Of a stretch of 7,948 nucleotides of DNA, positions 1-6,698 are shown piece by piece. The notes below the pieces were generated by a model. The model was not told the origin of the DNA. It ran no database searches and saw nothing but the letters and a program-made list of their open reading frames with translations. The stretch lies in assembly GCA_028696285.1 (NCBI GenBank), contig JAQVHJ010000091.1:1-7948 (forward strand). The letters are read 5' to 3'. This DNA is from a bacterium. GTDB taxonomy: Bacteria; AUK180; JAQVHJ01. The position numbers and the translations under genes are program-made. Positions within the stretch are counted from its first letter, which is position 1. Each line of letters begins with the position of its first letter.

Positions 1-1
1 G

Positions 2-238
2 TATTTCTTCTCAAGTAAACTGAAAACAGAAGACGGGGAAGATGTATCTTCAAAGATGGTTAAGGATAAGATTAAGGAACTTATTCTTAATGAAGAGAAG
101 GGCTCCCCTCTGAGCGATATGCGGATAACTGAAATTTTAAACAAGGAACACGGGATCAAGGTATCCCGCAGAGCAGTTGCAAAGTACCGTGAGCAGATGG
201 GGGTTTTAGCGTCATATCTAAGAAAAGAAAAAATTTAG
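2..238 (+). CDS. rpoN: RNA polymerase sigma-54 factor, C-terminal fragment
   Basis: Only the last 78 codons are present; the gene enters from the left edge in the frame starting at base 2 and stops with TAG at 236-238. The fragment opens with YFFSSKL, followed by a GED..SS..VK.KIKELI stretch typical of the sigma-54 DNA-binding domain. It ends with the RpoN box, which contacts the -24 promoter element, at 164-193. The box reads SRRAVAKYRE against the usual ARRTVAKYRE, so two positions differ. Sigma-54 directs RNA polymerase to -24/-12 promoters and needs an AAA+ activator. The ATG at 56 is an internal methionine, not a start, because conserved sigma-54 sequence continues upstream of it. The gene is followed after 8 bases by hpf, an order widespread in Gram-negative bacteria. 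Identification is secure; full length cannot be judged. Confidence 0.95.
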   Translation, partial: YFFSSKLKTEDGEDVSSKMVKDKIKELILNEEKGSPLSDMRITEILNKEHGIKVSRRAVAKYREQMGVLASYLRKEKI

Positions 239-242
239 GAGG
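237..242 (+). promoter_or_regulatory. Strong Shine-Dalgarno of hpf overlapping the rpoN stop
   Basis: AGGAGG lies 4 bases upstream of the hpf ATG at 247 and shares its first two bases with the rpoN TAG stop. This fixes the hpf start and suggests that hpf translation is coupled to termination on rpoN. Confidence 0.8.
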
Positions 243-246
243 CAGT

Positions 247-783
247 ATGGAAATAAAGTTAAACAGTAAAAACTTCGACATTACTCCCGCAATAGGGAAC
301 TATGCAGAGAAACGTTTTTCAAAGCTGAAAAAATATTTTGAGGGGCTGCTTGAGATTCATATTAATCTTGTGAAGGAAGGGAAGGGCAATGAATATTCTG
401 CCGAAGTCAGTATTTTTGGTGACGGTGTAGTTCTTCATTCCGAGGATAAGCAGGAAGACCTCTATCAGTCAATGGATATGGTTGTTGAAAAATTAGAAAG
501 ACAATTAAAGAGGCATAAGGATAAATTAAAAATACGGAAGACTAAAAAATCCATGAAAACCGAATTAATTGAAGAAGCCTTCAGCGGAGAGGAAGAGTTC
601 ATGGTAGGAGAAGACAGGGTAGTATATTTACCTATGAACACAAAACCAATGAGTTCGGAAGAGGCGGTTCTTCAATTGAAGGGATCAAAATTAACATTTA
701 TTATGTTTCTTAACACGGAGACTAACAAGATAAACCTGATTTACAAGAGGAAGGACGGTGTCTTTGCAATAATAACCCCATAA
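247..783 (+). CDS. hpf: Ribosome hibernation promoting factor, long form
   Basis: This is a 178-residue cytoplasmic protein. Residues 1 to about 98 form the S30AE/YfiA domain, which binds the 30S subunit near the mRNA/tRNA channel. A charged linker spans about 99-122. The C-terminal domain at about 123-178 carries KPMSSEEA at 133-140 and KINLIYKRKDG at 161-171, the signature of the long-form HPF tail. In the known family this tail dimerises and joins two 70S ribosomes into inactive 100S particles; the short HPF of E. coli lacks it. The length matches the long form (about 175-190 residues). The start is set by the AGGAGG just upstream. It lies between rpoN and hprK, a conserved neighbourhood in which stationary-phase ribosome silencing is co-transcribed with sigma-54 and PTS regulators. 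The symbol raiA or yvyD is used in some genomes. Confidence 0.93.
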   Translation: MEIKLNSKNFDITPAIGNYAEKRFSKLKKYFEGLLEIHINLVKEGKGNEYSAEVSIFGDGVVLHSEDKQEDLYQSMDMVVEKLERQLKRHKDKLKIRKTKKSMKTELIEEAFSGEEEFMVGEDRVVYLPMNTKPMSSEEAVLQLKGSKLTFIMFLNTETNKINLIYKRKDGVFAIITP

Positions 784-803
784 TATAAGATCAAGGAAAA
801 AGT

Positions 804-1772
804 ATGTCGGAATACAAGGTTGTTGATTTAATCAGTGAGATTAAGGATTTTCTGATTCTGAAAAATTTAACATCGAAGAAAACGCTGGAGAATCAAATTA
901 CCACCCCGGAATTGATTCAGCCCGGCCTTGCTCTTGCGGGATATTTTGAACACTTTTACCCTAATCGAATTCAAGTTCTTTCAAGAGCAGAGGTCTCTTA
1001 TCTTCGAACAGTAACCACGAAGAAGCTGAAGAAGATCCTGGAGTTCCATCATGATTACAATATCCCCGCGTTCATTTTAACCAGCTGCGGCACATCAATG
1101 GATAAAAGAATTATCAGGGTATTCAATCAGTATAACATTTCCCTAATAGAATCCACTTCCAACCTTGACATAACGGTTACGGCGCTTTCCGGGTTTCTTC
1201 ATGACAAATTTGCCGAGTCTATCTCTTTGCATGGGGTTCTCATGGATGTTTTCGGAGTAGGTATTCTGATTTCAGGAATAAGCGGTATAGGAAAGAGCGA
1301 GTGCGCCCTTGATTTAATAGAGCGCCGGCACAGGCTGGTTGCGGATGACCTGGTAATAGGAAAGAAGATAAGCGGAATGCTGATAGGCGGGTCTCTTAAC
1401 AGTCCCCTGAAATTCCATTTAGAAGTGAGGGGGGTTGGAATAATTGATGTAAAGAAGCTGTTCGGGATCTGCAGTATCAGGAACAGAAAGAGGATTGAGG
1501 TCATTGTCGAACTCGTTGAGCCGAAAGATGCGCTGTATGAGGATAGATCCGGCCTGGACAGGCAAGTTAAAGCGGTTCTCGGCGTTGATATCCAGCTGAT
1601 TAAACTTCCGATTTCATCAGTAAGTAATATTGCAAAAACCGTCGAGGTAATTGCAATGAGATATTTGGGGGAGCAGATGACAGAATGTAAGATGGAGGAA
1701 TTTAACCAGAGACTAATTGAAATTTTAGAAACGAAGGATTCAATACTACAGAAAAAAGAGGAAGGAAAATGA
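804..1772 (+). CDS. hprK: HPr kinase/phosphorylase
   Basis: This 322-residue enzyme phosphorylates HPr on Ser46 using ATP or pyrophosphate and, in the bifunctional family, removes that phosphate by phosphorolysis. Residues 1 to about 128 form the variable N-terminal domain. The C-terminal catalytic domain carries LHG with His143, the P-loop GISGIGKS at 158-165, RHRLVADD with Asp181 and Asp182, and the HprK signature LEVRGVGIIDVKKLFG at 206-221. Length is normal for the full-size family (about 310-330) rather than the short alphaproteobacterial form. The C-terminal element that usually reads P-V-x-P-G-R-N is PISSVSN at 269-275, a clear departure. The start is supported by AAGGAAAA at 793-800. 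The TGA stop overlaps the next ATG (ATGA), so translation with EIIA is probably coupled. The expected substrate, HPr, is encoded in the same operon with Ser46 intact. Whether both activities are retained is uncertain. Confidence 0.93.
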   Translation: MSEYKVVDLISEIKDFLILKNLTSKKTLENQITTPELIQPGLALAGYFEHFYPNRIQVLSRAEVSYLRTVTTKKLKKILEFHHDYNIPAFILTSCGTSMDKRIIRVFNQYNISLIESTSNLDITVTALSGFLHDKFAESISLHGVLMDVFGVGILISGISGIGKSECALDLIERRHRLVADDLVIGKKISGMLIGGSLNSPLKFHLEVRGVGIIDVKKLFGICSIRNRKRIEVIVELVEPKDALYEDRSGLDRQVKAVLGVDIQLIKLPISSVSNIAKTVEVIAMRYLGEQMTECKMEEFNQRLIEILETKDSILQKKEEGK

Positions 1773-2179
1773 TAGGAGTAATAGTAATTTCGCATAATGA
1801 TGTTGCGAAAGAGATGGTACGCTGCTGTGAAACAATTGTAGGGAAGATGGAATGCCTGGAAACAATTTCATTTTACTCGGATGAACATCTTGCAGATTTG
1901 GAAGATAAATTTAACCAGGCCATTGAACGGTTAAATTGCTGCAATGGTATTTTGGTTCTTATTGATATGTTCGGAGGCAGCCCGTCCAATATTGCAATAA
2001 CAGGATTGAAATCCCGGCCGGAGATGGAGATAATCAGCGGATTTAATGTTCCCATGCTTCTGGAATTGATTTCGAGGGAAAGCATAACCGATATTGTTGA
2101 ATTGAAGGAGAAGCTGTTAAACAGAGCGAAGAGCGGCATAATTGATATTAAGGGACTAATCAGTAAAAGAATGGGATGA
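1769..2179 (+). CDS. PTS mannose-family EIIA component
   Basis: This 136-residue cytoplasmic protein accepts phosphate from HPr and passes it to EIIB. It is a complete single-domain EIIA of the mannose/sorbose family. The N-terminal strand MIGVIVISHND places the phosphorylated histidine at His9, matching His10 of E. coli ManX. DMFGGSPSN at 66-74 and SGFNVPML at 90-97 are the other family motifs. The ATG lies inside the hprK stop (4-base overlap), with an AGAGGA ribosome site at 1757-1762 within hprK. In many related bacteria rapZ lies between hprK and this gene; here nothing does. EIIA and EIIB are separate genes, unlike the fused E. coli ManX. Because a complete EIIB, EIIC and EIID follow, a transport role is more likely than a purely regulatory one. 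Confidence 0.92.
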   Translation: MIGVIVISHNDVAKEMVRCCETIVGKMECLETISFYSDEHLADLEDKFNQAIERLNCCNGILVLIDMFGGSPSNIAITGLKSRPEMEIISGFNVPMLLELISRESITDIVELKEKLLNRAKSGIIDIKGLISKRMG

Positions 2180-2183
2180 GCAG

Positions 2184-2645
2184 ATGATTTATTACAGAAT
2201 AGATGACCGTTTGGTTCATGGCCAGGTTATTGTGGGGTGGATAAGACATCTTACCCTGCAATGGTTGACGGTTGTAGATGAAGAGATTGACGAGAATCAG
2301 AAAATGATAATGAACTTGACTGTGCCGGAAGATGTCGAGTTTAAAATTTTGAACGTTGCCGATGCAAAAGAATCTCTAAGCTGCGACTTTAATAAGCCGG
2401 GAATGGTTCTAGTGAAATCACCGAGAGAGATATTACGTTTACAGGAAGAGGGACTTAAGATAAATAAAGTTCATCTCGGCGGACTTCATTTTATTCCGGG
2501 GCGCGATCAGTTTTGTGAATATATTTTCCTTTCAAGAAATGAGGTTGATGAAATTCGTGAAATTATTAAAAACGATACTTCTGTAATTGTCCAGGCATTA
2601 CCGAGTAACAGAGAGATTCCTATTGAAAAGTTAATTCAAAAATAA
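2184..2645 (+). CDS. PTS mannose-family EIIB component
   Basis: This 153-residue cytoplasmic protein takes phosphate from EIIA and donates it to the sugar held by EIIC/EIID. The family hallmark RIDDRLVHGQV is at residues 5-15, with His12 as the phosphorylated residue; mannose-type EIIB proteins use histidine where most other EIIB types use cysteine. Further on, KVHLGGLHF at 95-103 corresponds to the usual N-x-G-G-x-H loop. Length is close to the usual isolated EIIB (about 155-165). It starts 4 bases after the EIIA stop, with GGGATGAG as a modest ribosome site. The sugar cannot be predicted from this protein: the family includes mannose, sorbose, fructose and N-acetylgalactosamine systems. It is separated from its membrane partners by the inserted GH57 gene. 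Confidence 0.92.
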   Translation: MIYYRIDDRLVHGQVIVGWIRHLTLQWLTVVDEEIDENQKMIMNLTVPEDVEFKILNVADAKESLSCDFNKPGMVLVKSPREILRLQEEGLKINKVHLGGLHFIPGRDQFCEYIFLSRNEVDEIREIIKNDTSVIVQALPSNREIPIEKLIQK

Positions 2646-2660
2646 CGGAAAAATAATTCT

Positions 2661-4787
2661 ATGAACAAGGTACACTTACTCTTCTGCATACATAATCACC
2701 AGCCGGCAGGGAACTTTGACTCAGTAATTGAGGATGTCTATAAAAAATCGTATCTTCCGTTCCTTGAAGTACTTGAGAGATTTCCCGAAGTAAAGATAGG
2801 ATTTCATTGCTCAGGAGTTTTATTTGAATGGTTTGAGGAACATCACCCGGAATATTTTAATTTAATACAGAGATTGATAAAAAGCAAACAGATAGAATTG
2901 TTAACCGGCGGTTATTATGAACCGATCTTCCCGATGATCCCGGACAGGGATAAAGTGGAGCAGATTAAAATTTTCTCAAGCTACATCAGGAGGAAGTTTT
3001 CCTGTTCACCGAAGGGACTTTGGCTTCCAGAAAGAGTTTGGGAACCGGGATTAAGCGTTTCTTTCGCTAAAGCAAAGGTTAAGTATACCTTAGTTGACGA
3101 CTATCATTTTAATTCAGCCGGTCTCTTTGGTGAAGAGCTCTTGGGATACTATTTAACAGAAGATAACATGGAGAAGCTTGCGGTATTCCCTATTAACAAG
3201 AAACTCAGGTATCTAATTCCCTTCTCAACAATAGATGTGATCTTTTCAGAGTTAAGAAAAATTTATGACACAGTTAAGAACCCTATAATTGTTTTCGGTG
3301 ATGACGGAGAGAAGTTCGGAGCATGGCCGGAGACCTTTGCATCGGTTTATGGGGAGAAATGGCTTGAAAGATTTTTTCAAAGGTTAACTGAAAACACAGA
3401 TTGGATAGAGATGCTCCACTTCTCGGAAGCATTGGAAAGGTTCCCGGCGAAAGGACGAATCTATCTCCCCGCTGCGAGTTATTCAGAAATGATGGAATGG
3501 TCTCTCCCTGCAAAGGTAATCCCGGAATATAAAAAGATTCTTGATATTATAAACCGAGATGATAATATAAATAAAGAATTGAATTTCATCAGAGGGAGTA
3601 TGTGGCGGAATTTCTTAGTGAAGTATCCCGAATCAAATCTCATGCAGAAGAAAGCTTGCTATGTCAGCAGCAAGGTTCCGACAACAACTCCGGAAAGCTT
3701 GAAGAAAGACCTCTTCCGAGGTGAATGTAACTGCGCATACTGGCATGGGGTCTTCGGAGGGATTTACCTCCCGCATCTGCGCCATTCCAATTATTCCAAT
3801 TTAATTAAGGCGGAGTATAATGCAGATATTAAAAGAATAAAAAATAAAAAAGCCTGGCTGAAAAAGAGGGTTTTTGATTTTGATTGTGACGGGTATGATG
3901 AAGTGATCTTGGAAAATTCAGGAATGAACCTGTATATTTCTCCTGCATACGGGGGGAGTATTTTCGAGTTGGATATAAAAGGAATAAAAAATATCAACCT
4001 GATGAATACTATCTCAAGAAAAGAAGAAGGATATCATTTATTAGAAAAGGAAAAACTGCAGGACATTTCTGTAAATACCGACACTTCCCTTGAACCGGAG
4101 ATTATAAAACAACCTTCAAAAAAGGATAATTATTTTGTACCTGATTGGTATTTGAGAAGAAGTTTTATTGATCATATCCTTTCGCTTGACAGCGATGTTA
4201 ATAAATTTGCAGGAATGTCTTTTTGGGAGATGGGAGATTTTATTAAAGAACCATATTCCTTCTCTGTTAAAAAGTCACGGGATTTTTATCGAGTAAAACA
4301 AAAACGCATTGGAACCCTTTTTGTTCCTATCGGTAAATTACCTTGGGCAATAGATAAAACAATTGATTTCCATGTCAATAACAGGAAACTTTCAATGTTA
4401 ATAACGGTTAATAACATTTCAGATTCACAATTTTCCTGTATTTACGGGTCTGAATTCAATTTTTCAATTCCAGATTCCTCCGGCTCAGAAAAATTTATTT
4501 ACAGAAACAATAACCGTTTGCAAATAGCCGGGTTACAGGCGATTGGAGTTGAGCATTCATTAAATGAATTCGGATTAAAAAACAATGAATTGGATATTAA
4601 CTTTATTACAGACAAGGAAGTGAACTTATGGTTCTTTCCTATTGAAACATTTTCCAGATCCGAAGAAGGTTTTGACAGGATTTATCAGGAAACATGTATT
4701 TTGATTAACAAGAGAATTGACCTGAATCCGGGAGATTCCTGGAAAATGAAGTTAGATTTAGAAATAAAAATATTTAAAGAGGAATAA
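2661..4787 (+). CDS. GH57 4-alpha-glucanotransferase / alpha-amylase-type enzyme
   Basis: This 708-residue protein has no signal peptide, so it is predicted cytoplasmic. All five GH57 conserved regions are visible: HNHQP at 11-15, GGYYEP at 83-88, WLPERVWEP at 121-129 with Glu124 as the expected nucleophile, FGDDGEKFG at 212-220 holding the acid/base Asp in the 214-215 pair, and AASYSEMMEW at 271-280. The catalytic barrel is followed by the helical middle domain (about 300-385, with CAYWHGVFGG at 358-367) and a C-terminal beta domain (about 400-705, with RRSFIDH at 499-505). This architecture matches Thermococcus litoralis 4-alpha-glucanotransferase and Dictyoglomus AmyA, slightly longer at the C-terminus. 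Such enzymes cut and transfer alpha-1,4-glucans. Catalytic residues look intact, so it is probably active. The ribosome site is weak (CGGAAAAA at 2646-2653). Its place between PTS EIIB and EIIC is unusual. Transferase versus hydrolase cannot be decided here. Confidence 0.9.
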   Translation: MNKVHLLFCIHNHQPAGNFDSVIEDVYKKSYLPFLEVLERFPEVKIGFHCSGVLFEWFEEHHPEYFNLIQRLIKSKQIELLTGGYYEPIFPMIPDRDKVEQIKIFSSYIRRKFSCSPKGLWLPERVWEPGLSVSFAKAKVKYTLVDDYHFNSAGLFGEELLGYYLTEDNMEKLAVFPINKKLRYLIPFSTIDVIFSELRKIYDTVKNPIIVFGDDGEKFGAWPETFASVYGEKWLERFFQRLTENTDWIEMLHFSEALERFPAKGRIYLPAASYSEMMEWSLPAKVIPEYKKILDIINRDDNINKELNFIRGSMWRNFLVKYPESNLMQKKACYVSSKVPTTTPESLKKDLFRGECNCAYWHGVFGGIYLPHLRHSNYSNLIKAEYNADIKRIKNKKAWLKKRVFDFDCDGYDEVILENSGMNLYISPAYGGSIFELDIKGIKNINLMNTISRKEEGYHLLEKEKLQDISVNTDTSLEPEIIKQPSKKDNYFVPDWYLRRSFIDHILSLDSDVNKFAGMSFWEMGDFIKEPYSFSVKKSRDFYRVKQKRIGTLFVPIGKLPWAIDKTIDFHVNNRKLSMLITVNNISDSQFSCIYGSEFNFSIPDSSGSEKFIYRNNNRLQIAGLQAIGVEHSLNEFGLKNNELDINFITDKEVNLWFFPIETFSRSEEGFDRIYQETCILINKRIDLNPGDSWKMKLDLEIKIFKEE
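4778..4783 (+). promoter_or_regulatory. Shine-Dalgarno of the EIIC gene inside the GH57 end
   Basis: AGAGGA lies 4 bases before the GTG at 4788 and within the last codons of the GH57 gene. It supports GTG as the true EIIC start; the reading frame cannot extend further upstream because the TAA at 4785-4787 is directly adjacent and in the same frame. Confidence 0.7.
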
Positions 4788-5603
4788 GTGTTAGGAAGAT
4801 TATTATTATCTGCATTACTTTCTGGTATATTTGAGATAGATGAAACCGGAGCTTTCCAGTTAATGTTTTCTAGGTCAATGATCAGCGGAAGTATTATCGG
4901 ATTTACGCTTGGTTATATTATCGGGGAGACTCAACTGGGTTTGCAATATGGTTTTATTATAGGGTTGTTCTTTGATTTGATCTGGATTTTCCGGCTTCCC
5001 ATCGGCGCAAATGTCCCCCCGGATTATCAGGTCGCATCAAGCGCTACCGCAGGAAGCTTTATCCTTGGATTTCAATATTTCAGGCCGGAGTTCTTTTTTA
5101 TTTATTTCTTTATCTGTCTGGTGTTTGGATTTCTTGCAGGATATGTCGGGGGTTGGCTTGATATTACTGTGAGAAAAAATAACATAAACCTTTTTCATGT
5201 TGCTAAATATTACTGGTATAAAGGAAATTTTACAAGGTTTAGAATTATTAATTATCTCGGGTTATTTGGGTTCTTTTTAAAAGCTTTTTTAATAAACTTA
5301 GTAATTTGTTCTTTTATCATTATTTTACGCCCGGTTTTAAACCCGGTATTTGAAGCGCTTCCGGGATTTGTTGTTAATGCATTCGAAATATTTATTGCAT
5401 TTATTCCCGCAATCGTTTTTATTGTTGTTATTCATAATATTTTAAAAGAAAGCAGTATGAAGGTTCTAATGTTTGGAATGGCTATAGGAATATTGGTGTT
5501 TACGCTGCTTGCAGAATATAAATATTTAGGTTTCTTTTTAATTGTTTTATCGGGACTGTTTCTCATATTGAAAAAAGCAAAAAAGGTGTCGCGAAATAGA
5601 TGA
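4788..5603 (+). CDS. PTS mannose-family EIIC permease subunit
   Basis: This 271-residue integral inner-membrane protein forms, with EIID, the sugar channel of a mannose-family PTS. The N-terminal half carries family features: FSRSMISGSIIGFTLG at about 27-42, a glycine-rich GxxLGLxxG-like segment, then DLIWIFRLPIGANVPPD at 63-79, which is characteristic of EIIC of the Man/Sor type. Long hydrophobic stretches follow at about 90-120, 160-185, 195-215 and 228-262, ending in a basic tail (KKAKKVSRNR). Length agrees with the family (about 250-270). Translation starts with GTG immediately after the GH57 TAA. The 3' end overlaps EIID by four bases (ATGA). Presence of both membrane subunits makes this a potentially complete transporter, unlike the truncated regulatory PTS sets of many bacteria with rpoN-hprK clusters. 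Confidence 0.9.
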   Translation: MLGRLLLSALLSGIFEIDETGAFQLMFSRSMISGSIIGFTLGYIIGETQLGLQYGFIIGLFFDLIWIFRLPIGANVPPDYQVASSATAGSFILGFQYFRPEFFFIYFFICLVFGFLAGYVGGWLDITVRKNNINLFHVAKYYWYKGNFTRFRIINYLGLFGFFLKAFLINLVICSFIIILRPVLNPVFEALPGFVVNAFEIFIAFIPAIVFIVVIHNILKESSMKVLMFGMAIGILVFTLLAEYKYLGFFLIVLSGLFLILKKAKKVSRNR

Positions 5604-6415
5604 TTACAAGGTTTGATTTAATCAGAACTGGTTTCAGAACATTTTATATGCAGGCTTTATGGAACTATGAAAGTCTTTTAGGGTACGGTGTCGCATTTGC
5701 CCTGCTACCCATTCTTGAAAAATTATATTCGAAAGAGGATATCGTAGCTAAAGGCCGGGAATACCTTTCCTATTTCAATTCACAACCGTATGTAACCTCT
5801 TTTATCATCGGATTATTAATACGTTTTGAAGAGGAGACAGCCGAGAAACAGATCAACAATTCATTGAAGATAAGTTCCGTTAAGACAAATTATATGGGTC
5901 CTCTTGCTGCCTTAGGCGACTCATTTTTCTGGTGGAATTTAAAGCCGGCAGGATTGATAATTTCTTTATTCTTTATTCTATTCTTTTTTGAAACGCTTAA
6001 TTGGTCTATATTTATTCTCGTTCTATTTTTATTGTTCTTTAATTTTTTCCATTTTTTCTTCAGGTTCGGAGGGATTTTTTACGGATACAAATTCGGTGAA
6101 CCCGGCTTGAAGATATTCAAGGTGTTTGATTTGAATAAGTTTCAGAAGGTAATGTTTGAATTGACAATATTTATCAGTGGAATTGCAGTAATCATGCTTA
6201 TATTCAATCACCCGGTTTCACCCCAGCTTGAAAAAATAAATGTTCTTTTTACATTACCTATGATGAAAATATTCTATGCTTTAGTTTTTGTATTATCTTA
6301 TTTTCTTTATAAAGTTAAAAATTCACCCTTACTTATAGTCGGGTTTATTTTAATTCTCGCAATTATGATTTCTTATATAGCCGAGAAGCAAAATTATATT
6401 TTGAGGTTAATCTAA
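5600..6415 (+). CDS. PTS mannose-family EIID subunit
   Basis: This 271-residue protein is the second membrane subunit, found only in mannose-family PTS. Recognisable motifs are MQALWNYESLLGYG at 17-30, YFNSQPYVTSFIIG at 58-71 (compare FFNTQP in E. coli ManZ), the EE pair at 77-78, and NYMGPLAALGDSFFW at 97-111, where the family has LMGPLAGxGD. The first ~110 residues are amphipathic and mainly cytoplasmic; hydrophobic segments occupy about 117-156, 186-204, 222-238 and 242-260. Residues 124-156 are extraordinarily rich in phenylalanine (15 of 33). Length is near normal (about 270-285). The ATG overlaps the EIIC stop, with AAGGTG at 5583-5588 as a rather distant ribosome site. Its TAA is directly followed by the HPr ATG in the same frame. 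Confidence 0.9.
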   Translation: MITRFDLIRTGFRTFYMQALWNYESLLGYGVAFALLPILEKLYSKEDIVAKGREYLSYFNSQPYVTSFIIGLLIRFEEETAEKQINNSLKISSVKTNYMGPLAALGDSFFWWNLKPAGLIISLFFILFFFETLNWSIFILVLFLLFFNFFHFFFRFGGIFYGYKFGEPGLKIFKVFDLNKFQKVMFELTIFISGIAVIMLIFNHPVSPQLEKINVLFTLPMMKIFYALVFVLSYFLYKVKNSPLLIVGFILILAIMISYIAEKQNYILRLI

Positions 6416-6679
6416 ATGAAGGAAGAAAAGATCCAGATCACGAATGAACTTGGGCTCCATGCCCGTCCTGCTGCAATGCTTGTTAAGCTTGCAAGCCAGT
6501 TCAAGTCGTCTGTTGAGATAGAAGTTAACGGGATTTTAGTTAATGCGAAGAGTATAATGGGTGTGTTGATGCTCGGTGCAAACCAAGGGACAGATGTTAT
6601 TATTAAAACAAACGGGGAAGATGAAGACGAAGCAATCGCCCAGGTGAAGAAGTTATTTGAAGATGGTTTTGGAGAATAA
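6416..6679 (+). CDS. ptsH: Phosphocarrier protein HPr
   Basis: This 87-residue cytoplasmic phosphocarrier is full length for the family. GLHARPA at 13-19 contains His15, which receives phosphate from enzyme I and gives it to EIIA. NAKSIMGVL at 43-51 contains Ser46, the target of HPr kinase; the surrounding sequence matches substrates of HprK. Thus both phosphorylation sites are preserved and both modifying enzymes are encoded in the operon. The acidic C-terminus (EDEDEA, then FEDGFGE) is ordinary. The start ATG is directly after the EIID stop, with GAGG at 6403-6406 as the probable ribosome site inside EIID. In Firmicutes, HPr phosphorylated on Ser46 acts with CcpA; in Gram-negative lineages its role is less clear, but Ser46 phosphorylation generally lowers phosphotransfer through His15. 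Confidence 0.96.
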   Translation: MKEEKIQITNELGLHARPAAMLVKLASQFKSSVEIEVNGILVNAKSIMGVLMLGANQGTDVIIKTNGEDEDEAIAQVKKLFEDGFGE

Positions 6680-6687
6680 AATTTAAT

Positions 6688-6692
6688 AGGAG
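6688..6692 (+). promoter_or_regulatory. Shine-Dalgarno of ptsI
   Basis: AGGAG lies 6 bases before the ATG at 6699 in the 19-base gap after HPr. It selects this ATG as the enzyme I start. Confidence 0.75.
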
Positions 6693-6698
6693 TTGAGA

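Noticed and set aside
56..238. Small independent 60-residue gene starting at the ATG at 56
   Set aside because: The frame is open to the left edge and the upstream residues (YFFSSKL and following) are conserved sigma-54 sequence, so this is the rpoN C-terminus.
1327..1342. Possible sigma-54 promoter, GGCAC followed by TTGC, inside hprK
   Set aside because: The GG and GC elements are separated by 12 bases rather than the required 10, and the match encodes conserved HprK residues (RHRLVAD).
1199..1795. 198-codon open frame on the minus strand opposite hprK
   Set aside because: It lies antisense to well-conserved HprK catalytic motifs, its translation is rich in Ser/Ile/Pro with no recognisable domain, and it would run against every gene in the operon.
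2646..2660. Boundary of a recently inserted GH57 cassette with repeats or mobile-element scars
   Set aside because: I see no direct repeats, transposase remnants or composition break at either GH57 boundary; spacing is operon-like on both sides.
3283..3513. 76-codon minus-strand frame inside the GH57 gene (with others at 1873-2139, 3791-3997, 6029-6211 and 7003-7200)
   Set aside because: Short antisense frames within clearly coding sequence, with no recognisable protein features.
5330..5346. Near-palindrome cccggttttaaacccgg in EIIC, considered as a terminator or operator
   Set aside because: The arms are imperfect, there is no loop or following T-run, and it lies in the middle of an intact reading frame.
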